Shown one piece after another: positions 42,701 through 51,472 of a stretch of DNA of 64,000 nucleotides (within the stretch, counting starts at the first letter, position 1; each line of letters opens with the position of its first letter). Source of the stretch: Pyropia yezoensis (taxonomy: Eukaryota > Rhodophyta > Bangiophyceae > Bangiales > Bangiaceae). The stretch covers positions 32,528,283 to 32,592,282 of the forward strand of contig CM020619.1 of the NCBI GenBank assembly GCA_009829735.1, in the 5' to 3' direction. The notes under the pieces are model-generated. The model had not been told where the DNA came from and made no database searches. It saw only the letters and a list, made by a program, of their open reading frames with translations. A program made the position numbers and the translations under genes.

Positions 42701-43717
42701 AACTTGAACCCTCAACCTGGGTGGAACACCCTCCATGTTTACATGGGGCCGAGGAGAGGCGGCCGACTTGGCTTGATGCTTCTCCTTTCCGGACTTCGGG
42801 TCGCTACTTGCGCCCGCGTTGAGGGTGACCGCTACTACCGGTCCCTCGAGTTGGTCGATATAGCCGAACTTGGCCCCCGACTTGAAGTACTTGGGCGACG
42901 AGCTCAGGTTCATCACCTGGATCCTCCACGGGACTCCGGCTTTGGAGTCCATCGTGCCAAGGGCAACATGCACTTGGTGCTTGCGAGCAAGACGGGGGTT
43001 AGGGTGCACCAACCCGTTCCCCGCATAATCAGTTACAACATCCACGTGCGCCACCGAGTTGGGGGGCAACGTGACCTTACGGGCTAAACGCAGAGTAGCA
43101 GTAAACCCTTCCCTCACAGAACAAACAGGCTTCGACTGTGAAACTGTCACAGGAGCCACAGACTTTCCCTTACCAAGGATGGGGATGGCTTTCCCATTCA
43201 TCAACCTGACCCAATACTCAGGGCCACAAATCAAAGGCACTTGTGTTACGACATAAGGGGTACCCAGAAGCAGGGGTACCGATATATTCTCAACTACACC
43301 ATAGGTCACGTCGACCTCATGGGTCCCCAACCGAGTTGGTAGGGTCACGGCACCAACGATGGGAAGTACCCCACCATTGATATCAATCAGGTGGTCAGCT
43401 TTAGACTTCCAGCGTTGGAGCTTCATCTCCTTTGGTAATAGCGACTTGCGTATCAAGGAGGCTCCTGACCCGGTATCAAGTACGATACGGGCACAACAGG
43501 CGCGGCCGGGGGCAAGTTGCACCCGTCCAGCCACCTGGAAGTTCTCACCCGTCAGCACCGCGATGACCCGACGTGGGTTTACGATCTTGGGAAGTCCCAC
43601 CCGAGGTGGGCGGACTCCCTTAGGTCGCCGCAGTATCCGACACGGTTGGTTCGTCCTCTTGGCCCACTTGGCCGAGGCTGCCGTTGTGAGCTTCGGACGA
43701 CCAGCTCCAACGGTCAT
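39734..43717 (-). CDS. pol: Element 1 Pol: protease, RT, RNase H, integrase, chromodomain
   Basis: 1327 residues from the ATG at 43717. That ATG overlaps the gag stop (ATGA), but expression is more likely by -1 frameshift at 43720-43726. Protease active site DTGSG is at residues 81-85. RT carries the catalytic YLDD at 524-527, with FCIDYRKLNESTVKDSYPLP upstream. RNase H follows (LDVDASYDQLGC, then LEGLAVVWAV, RCDHRALQF). Integrase has the HHCC zinc region (REHNAPTGGH … CTSCAQN), the catalytic core with DNGPQF near residue 1025, and HPQTNGQVKRFN. In the last motif Lys replaces the usual Glu of QVERFN, so the catalytic Glu of the D,D(35)E triad appears to be missing or shifted. A C-terminal chromodomain (LRVRWFGYKAKDDTWEYVED) classes it as a chromovirus. 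The frame is uninterrupted. Confidence 0.95.
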   Translation of the reverse strand: MTVGAGRPKLTTAASAKWAKRTNQPCRILRRPKGVRPPRVGLPKIVNPRRVIAVLTGENFQVAGRVQLAPGRACCARIVLDTGSGASLIRKSLLPKEMKLQRWKSKADHLIDINGGVLPIVGAVTLPTRLGTHEVDVTYGVVENISVPLLLGTPYVVTQVPLICGPEYWVRLMNGKAIPILGKGKSVAPVTVSQSKPVCSVREGFTATLRLARKVTLPPNSVAHVDVVTDYAGNGLVHPNPRLARKHQVHVALGTMDSKAGVPWRIQVMNLSSSPKYFKSGAKFGYIDQLEGPVVAVTLNAGASSDPKSGKEKHQAKSAASPRPHVNMEGVPPRLRVQVERLLDQYHKLWDGQLGLMRATQHQIELKPGAPPIRQQPYRGGPRSRALVKEQVARMEALDVIEASNAEWASPVVIVPKVDGTPRFCIDYRKLNESTVKDSYPLPRMDDCLDSLGKANVFSTLDCNAGYWQIPIAPEDRHKTTFTCHCGTYQCKRLPFGLCNAPATFQRAMDMILAGVRWQICLVYLDDIIVFSRSPEEHIGHLGQVFKLLADAGVSLKASKCHLFTQEVEYLGHVVRPGRLSVNEKNLRAIRKAQYPRTQTQMRSFLGMCNVYRRFTKGFAKVAKPLNELVSSTLPKNLPPPSRVEQESFETLRDLLLKPPILAIPRLGGHYILDVDASYDQLGCVLLQQQPDNEYLPVGYFSKGLNSAEKYYGVTGLEGLAVVWAVTSLRHYLEGEKFLIRCDHRALQFIFKTDCTNTRLNRWRVRLAPFSFDIEYRPGRQHALADGLSRVPTEGLDTTPVDEDIPIVGVVTRSGQALNPEAPGNTKYLPLSLDEVVKAQAEDPFCKSQRDTLDTVAETRFFLGDDGLLMRRGVFQGTEQLVVPASLKDSILEREHNAPTGGHLGSSKLYQTLRTRYYWPSMVVDIYSWVAACTSCAQNRLMERRPTTAMLLFPAKEPFAALAMDILGPLPVTEEGNQYLLVICDRFTKLTRAIPLAEITAMSVVSAFLDHWVAAYGIPDSTLSDNGPQFASVLFQGVLDMLGVKANYATPYHPQTNGQVKRFNKTIVRQLRHYVSEHVKTWDQYISILTTAYNSQVHSSTGEVPLAFVTPRRVRSIAERRPLPTREDGGRTPTPTESKAEFAARLENLIPKVRAEMDKAQERYKRTFDKKVRNAKHVPEQGDWVLVHSHTPAGGKLVFQTKGPYQVLRTDGRRFTIESDDGVRTVNGQDVVKVAPPPAGDPAWARALKTWRLPSLPAAKQGPQEYVFDKFIDHGWDEDTYRLMLRVRWFGYKAKDDTWEYVEDLPAEKVRAYCARNEIDPNSPPST

Positions 43718-45660
43718 TCGTTTCCCGCCGACTTGGCGTCCGAATCTGAGGGCGAAGGGGACGACGACGAGTCCGAGGACGACGTGTCCGCCCCCTCCGT
43801 CGAGGGGGTGGCGACCGCCACCACTGGTCGAGACCCACCCTCGCGGCGTGAACGCACTTCGTTCGTAGCCGACTTCTTACTCGCATTCCTAACAAGTTGT
43901 TGGATGCGTTTACTCAACTTGGGGCAATCATATGCCCAGTGACCATCGGAGTTGCAGTTCCAACACCGATGATCAGTTCCCGGAGGGGTCTTCCCAACTG
44001 GGGAAGACGACGAGGTACCTTGGGAAGTTCCCACGGCAGCTACCACCCTCTCCTTGCGGATTCGGCGTGCCTCTCGCAACTCTCTGGCCTGGCGCGCCTC
44101 TTCCCGTTCCTTGGCCAACTCGGCCTGACGCTCCTGGCGTTGTTCCTCCCGCAACTTGCGGTAGGCCTCGCCTCTGCGGTAGGCGAACCTAGCTTACTCG
44201 GCCAGGGTCGCCCGGGCAGTGTTATGCTCCCGGGTCTCCATCCGGACTGACCAATGGAGTCCCTCCACAAACCGACTCTTCACCACAGCTTGTGGATGAA
44301 GAAACCCACAAAGATTGTTGAGCTTACGGACTCGCTCCGCAAAGGACAACTCGTCTTCCGCCTCTTCCTGATGGGCTTGCGTAAACTCCTCGACTTGAGA
44401 AGCCAACGCCGCTTCATCAACCATGGCCCTCAACAACCAGTTGACGAGCTCCAAATAGGACGTCACCTCCCCAGCGCCTCCACTTGAGGAGCTGGGCATG
44501 ACGGACATAAGTTCTGTCCGCAGGTCTCCCTTCGTAAACTCCTGTAGCATGTAAAAAGCCATGCCTTCACTTATGGCATTGTCGTCACAGGCTTTTGTGA
44601 AACGACGTCGGAACTCAAAGACACGGAGGGGGGGAGTTCCATCCCACTCCGCTTTGTGCCCAAAAGAGTGAAGTGCATTCTTTTTGGCACGGCCCATGGC
44701 TCGGGCCTGGTCAGGACCATACGCCACCGACTTGTTGTGGAGGGCGTAGGTCTCACAGTCAAAGATCCTCTGGTAGACCGGGTTGGCTACCTGGATCTTG
44801 GGCGGCACCTCACGTTGAGGGAACAGCCGCTGGGGCACTGGGGTAAGTTCACCCTCAGTGCCTGTAGTCCGGCGCGGCGCGCTTGGTGTAGCCGCCGGGG
44901 TTGTCGGGGGGAACTCCCCCATGAAGGGCGTACGCCCCACCGAGTATGGTGTGGCTCCCTCGTTGGGAGTCACAGGGGTCGCCCCCTGTTCGGGGCGACC
45001 CGAGATAGGCGTCAGGGGGGATTCCCCCTGCGCCTGCGGGCTCGAAAGCCCCAATCCGGTCTGGACATTAAGGCCATCTGGCAAACTCGCCACAATCTGA
45101 TTCAGAATAGTATTCGTCATTGTGACCACCAGGTCCGGCAAAGTCTGCCGCAACACATTGGTCGCCTCCCGACGGACAGTTTCCGCGAGGAGTGGATTGA
45201 CGACTCCAGTTGAGTCTCGGTCCGCCTCCGGGAGTCCACCTGAGGGGTAACCACATTCCTCAGGGGCCTCAACCGGGGGCATGGGCGCGAGCCCATCGCC
45301 GACCAACGGAGGTAAGCCGTCCTCCGAAAGCCTAGTTGGCGACGGCTCCATGCCAAAGTTGGCTCCAACCCGAGTGGAACCCGCGGGGACAGTCCTCACC
45401 CCTTGGGACGTTCCCGTTGAGTATACCACGCGGTGGCCAGACTTCGGCCCACCCACATCAGAAGTGTCACCCGAGTGAACTCCCGACTGAGTCGGGGTGG
45501 CCTGTTGCCCGCCCGCACTTCCAGTCCTGCTGGCTTGAGGGACCTCTAGTCCCTCTGCGACCCCAGGTAAACCCACCTGTGTCTCACCAGTATTCAAAGG
45601 CACTGAAGTACGTGCGTCACCCGTGTACTCCCCGGACGACGGGGGGTCCGAGCTAGCCAT
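43714..45660 (-). CDS. gag: Element 1 Gag, with one in-frame TAA
   Basis: It starts at the ATG at 45660 (ggccATGg) and ends TGA at 43714. A single in-frame TAA at 44194-44196 divides it into a capsid-bearing part (488 codons) and a nucleocapsid part. Both parts are in the same frame, so this is a nonsense codon or readthrough site and not a frameshift. The N-terminal half is Pro/Gly/Thr-rich. The capsid region contains FEFRRRFTKACDDNAISEG, ELVNWLLRAM and EDELSFAERVRKLNNLCGFL, typical of Ty3 Gag. After the stop comes a charged helix (REEQRQERQAELAKEREEAR), then a CCHC zinc knuckle CWNCNSDGHWAYDC at about residue 566. Element 2's Gag is uninterrupted over the same span, so the stop is probably a recent mutation or a base-call error. 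Confidence 0.9.
43720..43726 (-). promoter_or_regulatory. -1 ribosomal frameshift site GGGAAAC (element 1)
   Basis: Zero-frame phasing is G GGA AAC, followed by one codon (GAA) and the gag stop TGA. Pol lies in the -1 frame and is open from here. The heptamer fits the XXXYYYZ rule exactly, and the same site in the same position occurs in element 2. Confidence 0.75.
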
Positions 45661-45759
45661 GTTGGCTAACGATCCGTATGACACGGTCCAAGTCCACCGT
45701 TCCTCTGAGACAGAGGGCCCCCTACACCCGGGTGCACCCGGAGGTAAAGTTTACCTCTG

Positions 45760-45778
45760 ATCCCCTGCTGCTCCACCA
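45760..45778 (-). promoter_or_regulatory. Element 1 primer-binding site
   Basis: In element orientation, TGGTGGAGCAGCAGGGGAT begins two bases after the 5' LTR. It starts TGG, as expected for pairing with a tRNA 3'-CCA. It is identical to the site in element 2. The implied tRNA would have a 5' acceptor strand of about GGAGCAG; I cannot name it. Confidence 0.75.
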
Positions 45779-45780
45779 AA

Positions 45781-46249
45781 TGTGGCAAAAACCACTCGCA
45801 CACACGGCACCCAAGTTGGGGCGGTGTGCAAGGGCTGCCTCCCGTGTCGGGGGAACCGGAAGAAGTGCAAGTCGCACACACTCTGTCCCTGTTGTGGGGC
45901 AAACCCCCCACGGACAGACAAGAGGATGGTGTGTGGTCCAACAGTTTCTTGGTCGGGACGGGGACGCAGGGCCAAGCCCCGCTGTCCCTCCCCTTATCCC
46001 CCCAGGGTCCACTCAGAATCTCGCCACTCAGAATCTCCCACCCCAGCACCTGCCCACCGGGCCACACGAAAATTCAAGACGATAAATGCAGAAAACCCTC
46101 AAATCCAAGTTGGATTTACTACTAAGCTAACTATCCCAAACTTAGGGAATATGGACCCAAATGCAGGGGGAGGAACGGATCAGGCTAGTGGCCTGCCGCC
46201 CCTTGCATGGCACGTGTTGCCCCCCTACCTGGGGGTCAATACTGCCACA
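45781..46249 (-). repeat. Element 1 5' LTR
   Basis: 469 bp, apparently identical to 36866-37334. It is followed on the plus strand by target duplication GTCGC (46250-46254) and the resumed host exon. Confidence 0.95.
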
Positions 46250-47611
46250 GTCGCGAAGGTATGGACCGTGCCCCTTTGTTGTGTGTGTTGGTGTGTGCGT
46301 GGGTGTGTGTGTGTCGTGTGAACTTTGTCTCTGTCGTTGTATATCCTGGCATTCGGCCCCATCCGGCGCCATTCGTCATTGGACTGCATCTTACCTTGCA
46401 TTCGACTGCATCTGACCTGTATTGGGCCCTCTGTTTTTCTGGGTGCCTGCATCACTCTGGCCTTCGGTGTGATTGTGACTGCGGCAGATTCGGTCTCAGC
46501 TTCTCCTCGACGTGTACGGACTCGCGGCACTGAAGAAGATGATGGGAGGCCTGAACCCGTCGCACCGCGCGTACTTCTGTGAGGAGCTCACCGCTCTGCA
46601 CGCCACGGCGGTCAAGCCTGGCTGCCAGTGGATTAAGCTGTTTGCCACCGACGTCAAGGAACCCTCTTGCGCGGCAGTGAAGGACCCAGACTCTACGCTG
46701 GGCACCACAACGCGGGTGGACAAGATCGGGCGGCGCACGCTGTACCACGGGGTCCAGTCCTCGTTGCAAGCCATCCTGGACCTTCTGAACGACGACAGCG
46801 ACTCGGAGGAGTCTGACTTGTCGTCCGACGATGACGTCGTCCACGTCGTCATCCCGGTGACGGCGACAGCGCCGTCATCTCGCGAGGCAAAGCGCAGAGA
46901 GCGTCTCATGTCGGTGGCTCGGGTGGGGGCAGCGGGTATGCCGGCAGTCAAGGCCGAGGTTGTTGAACCCGGCGTTGCACACGACATCTCCTCGTGGTAT
47001 TCGGTTTCTTACGACGACTCCAACGAGCAGGAGTCGGACCACTCCTACGTGAGATTCGACGAGGGGGCCATGGAGGACGCCGAGTTTCTGAACGCGGAGC
47101 TGATGATAGAGGACCTGAAGGACCTCGAAGCGTCGACGGGTGTTTTTGAGTACCGGTACACGAAGTTTGGGGGGTGTGACGATGAGGAGGCAGTGGGTGG
47201 AGAGGACGGAGAAGCGGCGGCGGAGGACGACGACGAGGAGGTGGCGGAGGAGGAGGTGGACGGGGCGGAGGATAAGGGGGAGGAGGAGGAGGAGGGGGAG
47301 GAGGAGGGGGAGGAGGAGGGGGAGGAGGAGGAGGGGGAGAAGGAGGAGGAGGAGGAGGGAGAGGAGCAGGGGGAGGAGGAGGGAGAGGAGGAAGAGGAGG
47401 GGCAGAAGGAGGAGGGGGAGAAGGAGGAGGAGGAGGAGGGGGAGGAGGAGGGGAAGGAGGAGGGAGAGGAGGAGGAGGAGGGGGAGGAAGAGGGCGAGCG
47501 CGAGGAGAAGGGGAGGAGGAGGGGGAGGGCGAGGAGGAGGGCGAGGAGAAGGAGGGTGACGGAGAGGCTGAAGAGAGCGGCGCCGGCGAGAGCAGCGAGG
47601 GCACCACGTGA
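46250..47611 (+). CDS. 3' part of interrupted host gene, acidic tail
   Basis: After the target duplication (46250-46254) the host exon resumes with GAAG to 46258, then a GTATGG donor. Intron 46259-46487 (229 bp) ends GCGGCAG, and the exon starting at 46488 is phase 0. Ignoring the retroelement and one duplication copy, the exon cut at 36865 continues in frame. The last exon encodes a conserved-looking part (LAALKKMMGGLNPSHRAYF, VDKIGRRTLYHGVQSSLQAI), a Ser/Asp/Glu-rich stretch, LNAELMIEDLKDLEAS, and then a Glu/Gly tail from GAG/GGG repeats. In this copy the tail shifts frame near 47510 and would run to 47777. In the duplicate copy one extra G gives a frame that ends GESSEGTT-stop at the position equal to 47611, so I place the likely stop there. 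Confidence 0.6.
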
Positions 47612-49040
47612 CTCGCGGTCCAACTTGCTGTTCAGTCGGTTTGTCGGTCTGTACTTGCTTTGTGCCCGCACCCGGCTTGGTGAGATACCACCCATGTGTG
47701 CATATGGCCTGCATTTGGTGTGCCAAGGACTGCATAAGACGTTGTTTGGATGCATGATGCGATCACAATGTGGATGAGGAGAACCCAACTTCTTGATCAA
47801 TAGTGGTCGACGGTCGGTAGCGTGGTTGAGAGGCTGGGCTGGTGAGCATGAAGGGGGGGGGGGGGGGGGGGGGGGAGGGGGGGGGGAGAGGGGCAAGCTC
47901 GATGGGGGGAGGGGGTGAAGTGGGGGAGGGGGGGGGGGGGGGGGGGCTGTGGCTGGGGTGTTGGACGCAGTGGCGGCAGCTGTGGCGGCGGTGGCGAAGG
48001 CAGCTCGGCTGCGGTGGCGACGGTTGCGGTGGTGGTCGGGGCGGCCGCCGCTGCCCAGGAGGGAAAACGGCGCTCCCGTGTCAACGGCGGCGAGGAGCAC
48101 CACACCGGCCGGTGGAAGGGTGGGGTATGGTGGCAAGGTATGGCCGACGGCCGCCCCGCTGCCCACCGCCATCTATTATGGTGCCGGCGGCACTGGCGGC
48201 GGCGGCGGCGGCGGGCTCTGCCAACCGCCACCGCCGCCTCCCCGCCCCCTCCTCGCCCCTCCTACCCCCTGGCGGCCGCGCAGGCGGCGGCGGCTCTGAC
48301 GCGGGCGACGACGGCCGCGCCCGGCGGCGAGGGCACTGGCGGCGGCGGCACTGGCGGCGGCGGCGACGGCCGCGCCCGGCGGCGGCGGCACTGGCTGCGG
48401 CGGCGACGGCCGCGCCCGGCGGCGGCGGCACTGGCGGTGGCGGCACTGCCGGCGGCAGCGGCGACGGCCGCGCCCGGCGGCGGCGGCACAGGCGGCGGCG
48501 GCGGCGGCAGGGCTACGCCAAGCGCCACCGCCGCCTCCCCCCCCCCCCCGCCCCTCCCATCCCTGGCGGGCCGCGCCGGCGGCGGTGGCATTGGCGGCGG
48601 TGGCGACGGCCGCGCCCGGCGGCAGCGGCACTGGCGGCGGCGGCGGCGGCTGGGCTACGCCAAACGCCACCGCCGCCCCCCCCCCCCCCCCGCCCCTCCA
48701 ACCCCCTGGCGGCCGCGCCGGCGGCGGTGGCATTGGCGGGCGGCGGCGACGGCCGCGCACAGCGGCGGGCGGCGCTGACGGCGGCGGTGGCGTTGGCGGC
48801 TGTGGCGACGGACGCGCCCGGCGACGGTGGCATTGGCGGCGGCGGCGACGGCGGCGCCCGGTGGCGGCGGCTGTGGCGGCGGCGGCGACGGCCGCGTTCG
48901 GCGGCGGCGGCACTGGCGGCGGCCGCGACGGCCGCGCTCCGCCAAACGCCACGCAAACGCGGCCGCGCTTTGCCAACTGCCACTTCCGCCCCCCCCCTAC
49001 CCGCCCTCCCCCCCCCGGGGAGCGCGCCGGCGCTGCGGAG
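47612..49040. other. 3' flank of host gene plus GGC-rich minisatellite
   Basis: 47612-47840 is ordinary sequence, probably the 3' UTR. Poly(G) runs follow at about 47850-47945. From about 48180 to 48960 there is a long imperfect minisatellite built from units such as cactggcggcggcggc and gacggccgcgcccggc, with all frames open on both strands. Its right edge (…gcgctgCGGAG) is where element 2 inserted. Confidence 0.65.
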
Positions 49041-50972
49041 TGTAGCATCCCTGGCCCCGACTTGGCGCCGACCCGGGACTGTAACCAGAGGGCACCAGGT
49101 GCCAGAACACGCCCGCCGTGTGGCGATGGTTGGCGGCCGTGGCCCGTGCCCGGCACTGGGATGCGGTGGACTACGCTATCCACACGCGAGAGAGGGATTT
49201 CTGATGTTTTTGCATATTTGTGAGGGACTTGATTTGAGAGAATTTGAGTGTGAGATTAGTGAGTGGGAATAGAATTAGTAGTGATAGTGGCCCCCGACCT
49301 GACGAGGTTAGACTCGGGTCGGGGCCACTCGGGGTTATGGGGGGGCTACCTGGCCAACGTGCCGGGGTTCCCCCAGATGCACGTTAAGAGGGACAGCGAG
49401 GCGCCCTCGGCCCGCGCCCTCAGGAAAAAGACAACTGCGCGTTTGCTTTCCTCTTCCCCGTGTGCCACTACCGTGCGTATCTGTTTGCTCTGCGAGCAGG
49501 CACGTGAGGCAACAGGCATACCATTCTCGTAGTTCCCCTTTCTGCGTTACCTGTCCCTTTCCCCCGAGGGATATTGACACGTGGTCTGAGAGGATCGAGT
49601 TTTATACCACATATTTGGTGGAGCAGCAGGGGATTGGAGTGTTTGAGAAGAGACATTTGGGAGCAGCGGTTGCGTTGTTCCTGTTCTGTCTTTTTCTGTG
49701 GTTTGGGAATTATTTGCACCCGTTCACGGGAACCCCATTCCTGGCTCTCCAACCCCTTCTTGTGGTCTTGCGATCTTTGGACACGCAGGCAACTGGACTG
49801 TGGCTGTCAGAGACCAACATGGCTACCTCCCTGGCCGACGGTGCCCGAAGGGGTAGACCCCGCGTCCCTTGACGCATCCCTGGTCACCGCGGGGACGGTG
49901 CCCAACCCGGCGTTCTCCCTACGGGTGAAGCAGACCTGGGCGTGACATCCGGTAGTGGACTGGAGTCTACAGGCGGCCAAGTACCGCCTGCTCCCGTTCC
50001 TCCGGCTGTTCCTCCTGTGGAGCCACCCCGGGGTCAACGGCGTTCGAGTCCGCTCGCAGCAGACGTCTCCCTCCTGTCGGTTCTACTCCTCAACCTCCAG
50101 GGATAGCCCCTGGTGTGTTTACTCCTGGACCCACACATGGCAGCTGGGTGTATACACCTCTTCCTGTGGGCACTAGCAGTGCCGGAGGCACCGCTATGAC
50201 TGGTTCTACGGGTCTTCCTGAGACTTCGACTCCTGGGGCCGGCCAAGCTTTTCCTCCCCTTGCGTCCTATGGAGCGGGGAGCTCTAAGACCGGTAACCGG
50301 AGCAGCCGTAGGCGTCGGCGTCGTCGCCGTCGCTCTAGCACCAGCGAGACCAGTTCCTCCAGCTCTGAGGAGGGATATGACTGGGATGCATCTCCCGGTC
50401 CTACCCGGCGCAGGCTAGTCGAGTTCGACTTCCCTGCCCACCAAGTGGGAGATGCCACCCTGAACAAGGTCACGTATTGGGGTAACTACCGGCTGGAGAA
50501 CCAAGACCAAGGTTACACCCGGAAGATGGCCAAGAAGATGGCATCCCTGAGCCGGCGAATGCAGCCGAGTTTGTGGGGACATCCTAAGTTTTCCGGGAAG
50601 AGACGGCGCTTATCTTTGCCTTCCTGCGCCGGTTTGTCAAGGCATGCAATGACAACGATGTGTCCGAGGGCAAGGCTCTCTATCTCCTGGTTAACTTCAT
50701 GACCGGAGAAGCGGAACAGCGGTTTGCACAGGTTCTACCAGACTCTGCCGGGCATATTGTTGGACGTACCGTCGCGAGTTATCCGGAGGCGGTCAACTGG
50801 CTCCTGTCCAACTACGCAGACGCGGACTCCCTGCGTAAGGCAGTCGGTAGGCTGAACCGGGCAACCATGGAGAGACAAGAGACTCCAGAGGCGTTCGCCC
50901 GTCGTGTCCGGGCGATGAGCGATGCTTGTGGCAACGTTTACCCTGAGGACAGGCTCAAGATGATCTTCTCGG
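49041..50972 (+). mobile_element. Truncated second copy of element 2 (LTR and part of gag)
   Basis: LTR 49041-49611 and gag to 50972 repeat 53316-55256 almost exactly, but with several 1-nt indels that shift the gag frame (for example ccctggccgacgg against ccctggcacgacgg). The copy stops exactly at the N gap. I read it as the end of one contig overlapping the start of the next, not as a second insertion. Confidence 0.8.
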
Positions 50973-51472
50973 NNNNNNNNNNNNNNNNNNNNNNNNNNNN
51001 NNNNNNNNNNNNNNNNNNNNNNNNNNNNNNNNNNNNNNNNNNNNNNNNNNNNNNNNNNNNNNNNNNNNNNNNNNNNNNNNNNNNNNNNNNNNNNNNNNNN
51101 NNNNNNNNNNNNNNNNNNNNNNNNNNNNNNNNNNNNNNNNNNNNNNNNNNNNNNNNNNNNNNNNNNNNNNNNNNNNNNNNNNNNNNNNNNNNNNNNNNNN
51201 NNNNNNNNNNNNNNNNNNNNNNNNNNNNNNNNNNNNNNNNNNNNNNNNNNNNNNNNNNNNNNNNNNNNNNNNNNNNNNNNNNNNNNNNNNNNNNNNNNNN
51301 NNNNNNNNNNNNNNNNNNNNNNNNNNNNNNNNNNNNNNNNNNNNNNNNNNNNNNNNNNNNNNNNNNNNNNNNNNNNNNNNNNNNNNNNNNNNNNNNNNNN
51401 NNNNNNNNNNNNNNNNNNNNNNNNNNNNNNNNNNNNNNNNNNNNNNNNNNNNNNNNNNNNNNNNNNNNNNNN
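50973..51472. other. Assembly gap, exactly 500 N
   Basis: A run of 500 N, the usual placeholder for a gap of unknown size. The sequences on either side overlap each other by homology over about 3.8 kb. Confidence 0.98.

Larger units (their letters stand above)
36866..46249 (-). mobile_element. Ty3/gypsy chromovirus, element 1 (9384 bp, intact ends)
   Basis: The element runs on the minus strand. The LTRs are 45781-46249 (5') and 36866-37334 (3'), both 469 bp, and I see no difference between them. The LTR tips are TGTGGCA/TGCCACA. GTCGC target duplications flank the element (36861-36865, 46250-46254). The internal order is primer-binding site, gag, a -1 frameshift site, protease-RT-RNase H-integrase-chromodomain, an antisense extra gene, polypurine tract. 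Apparent LTR identity implies a recent insertion. It splits a coding exon of a host gene of opposite orientation. Confidence 0.95.

Noticed and set aside
47842-49272. 476-codon and similar frames over the GGC minisatellite
   Set aside because: All six frames are open, frames differ between the two near-identical copies, and no domain is present.
49041-50972. A third, truncated Ty3 element
   Set aside because: Its flank, LTR and gag match element 2 including the same insertion point, and it stops at the N gap. A duplicated contig end is the simpler explanation.
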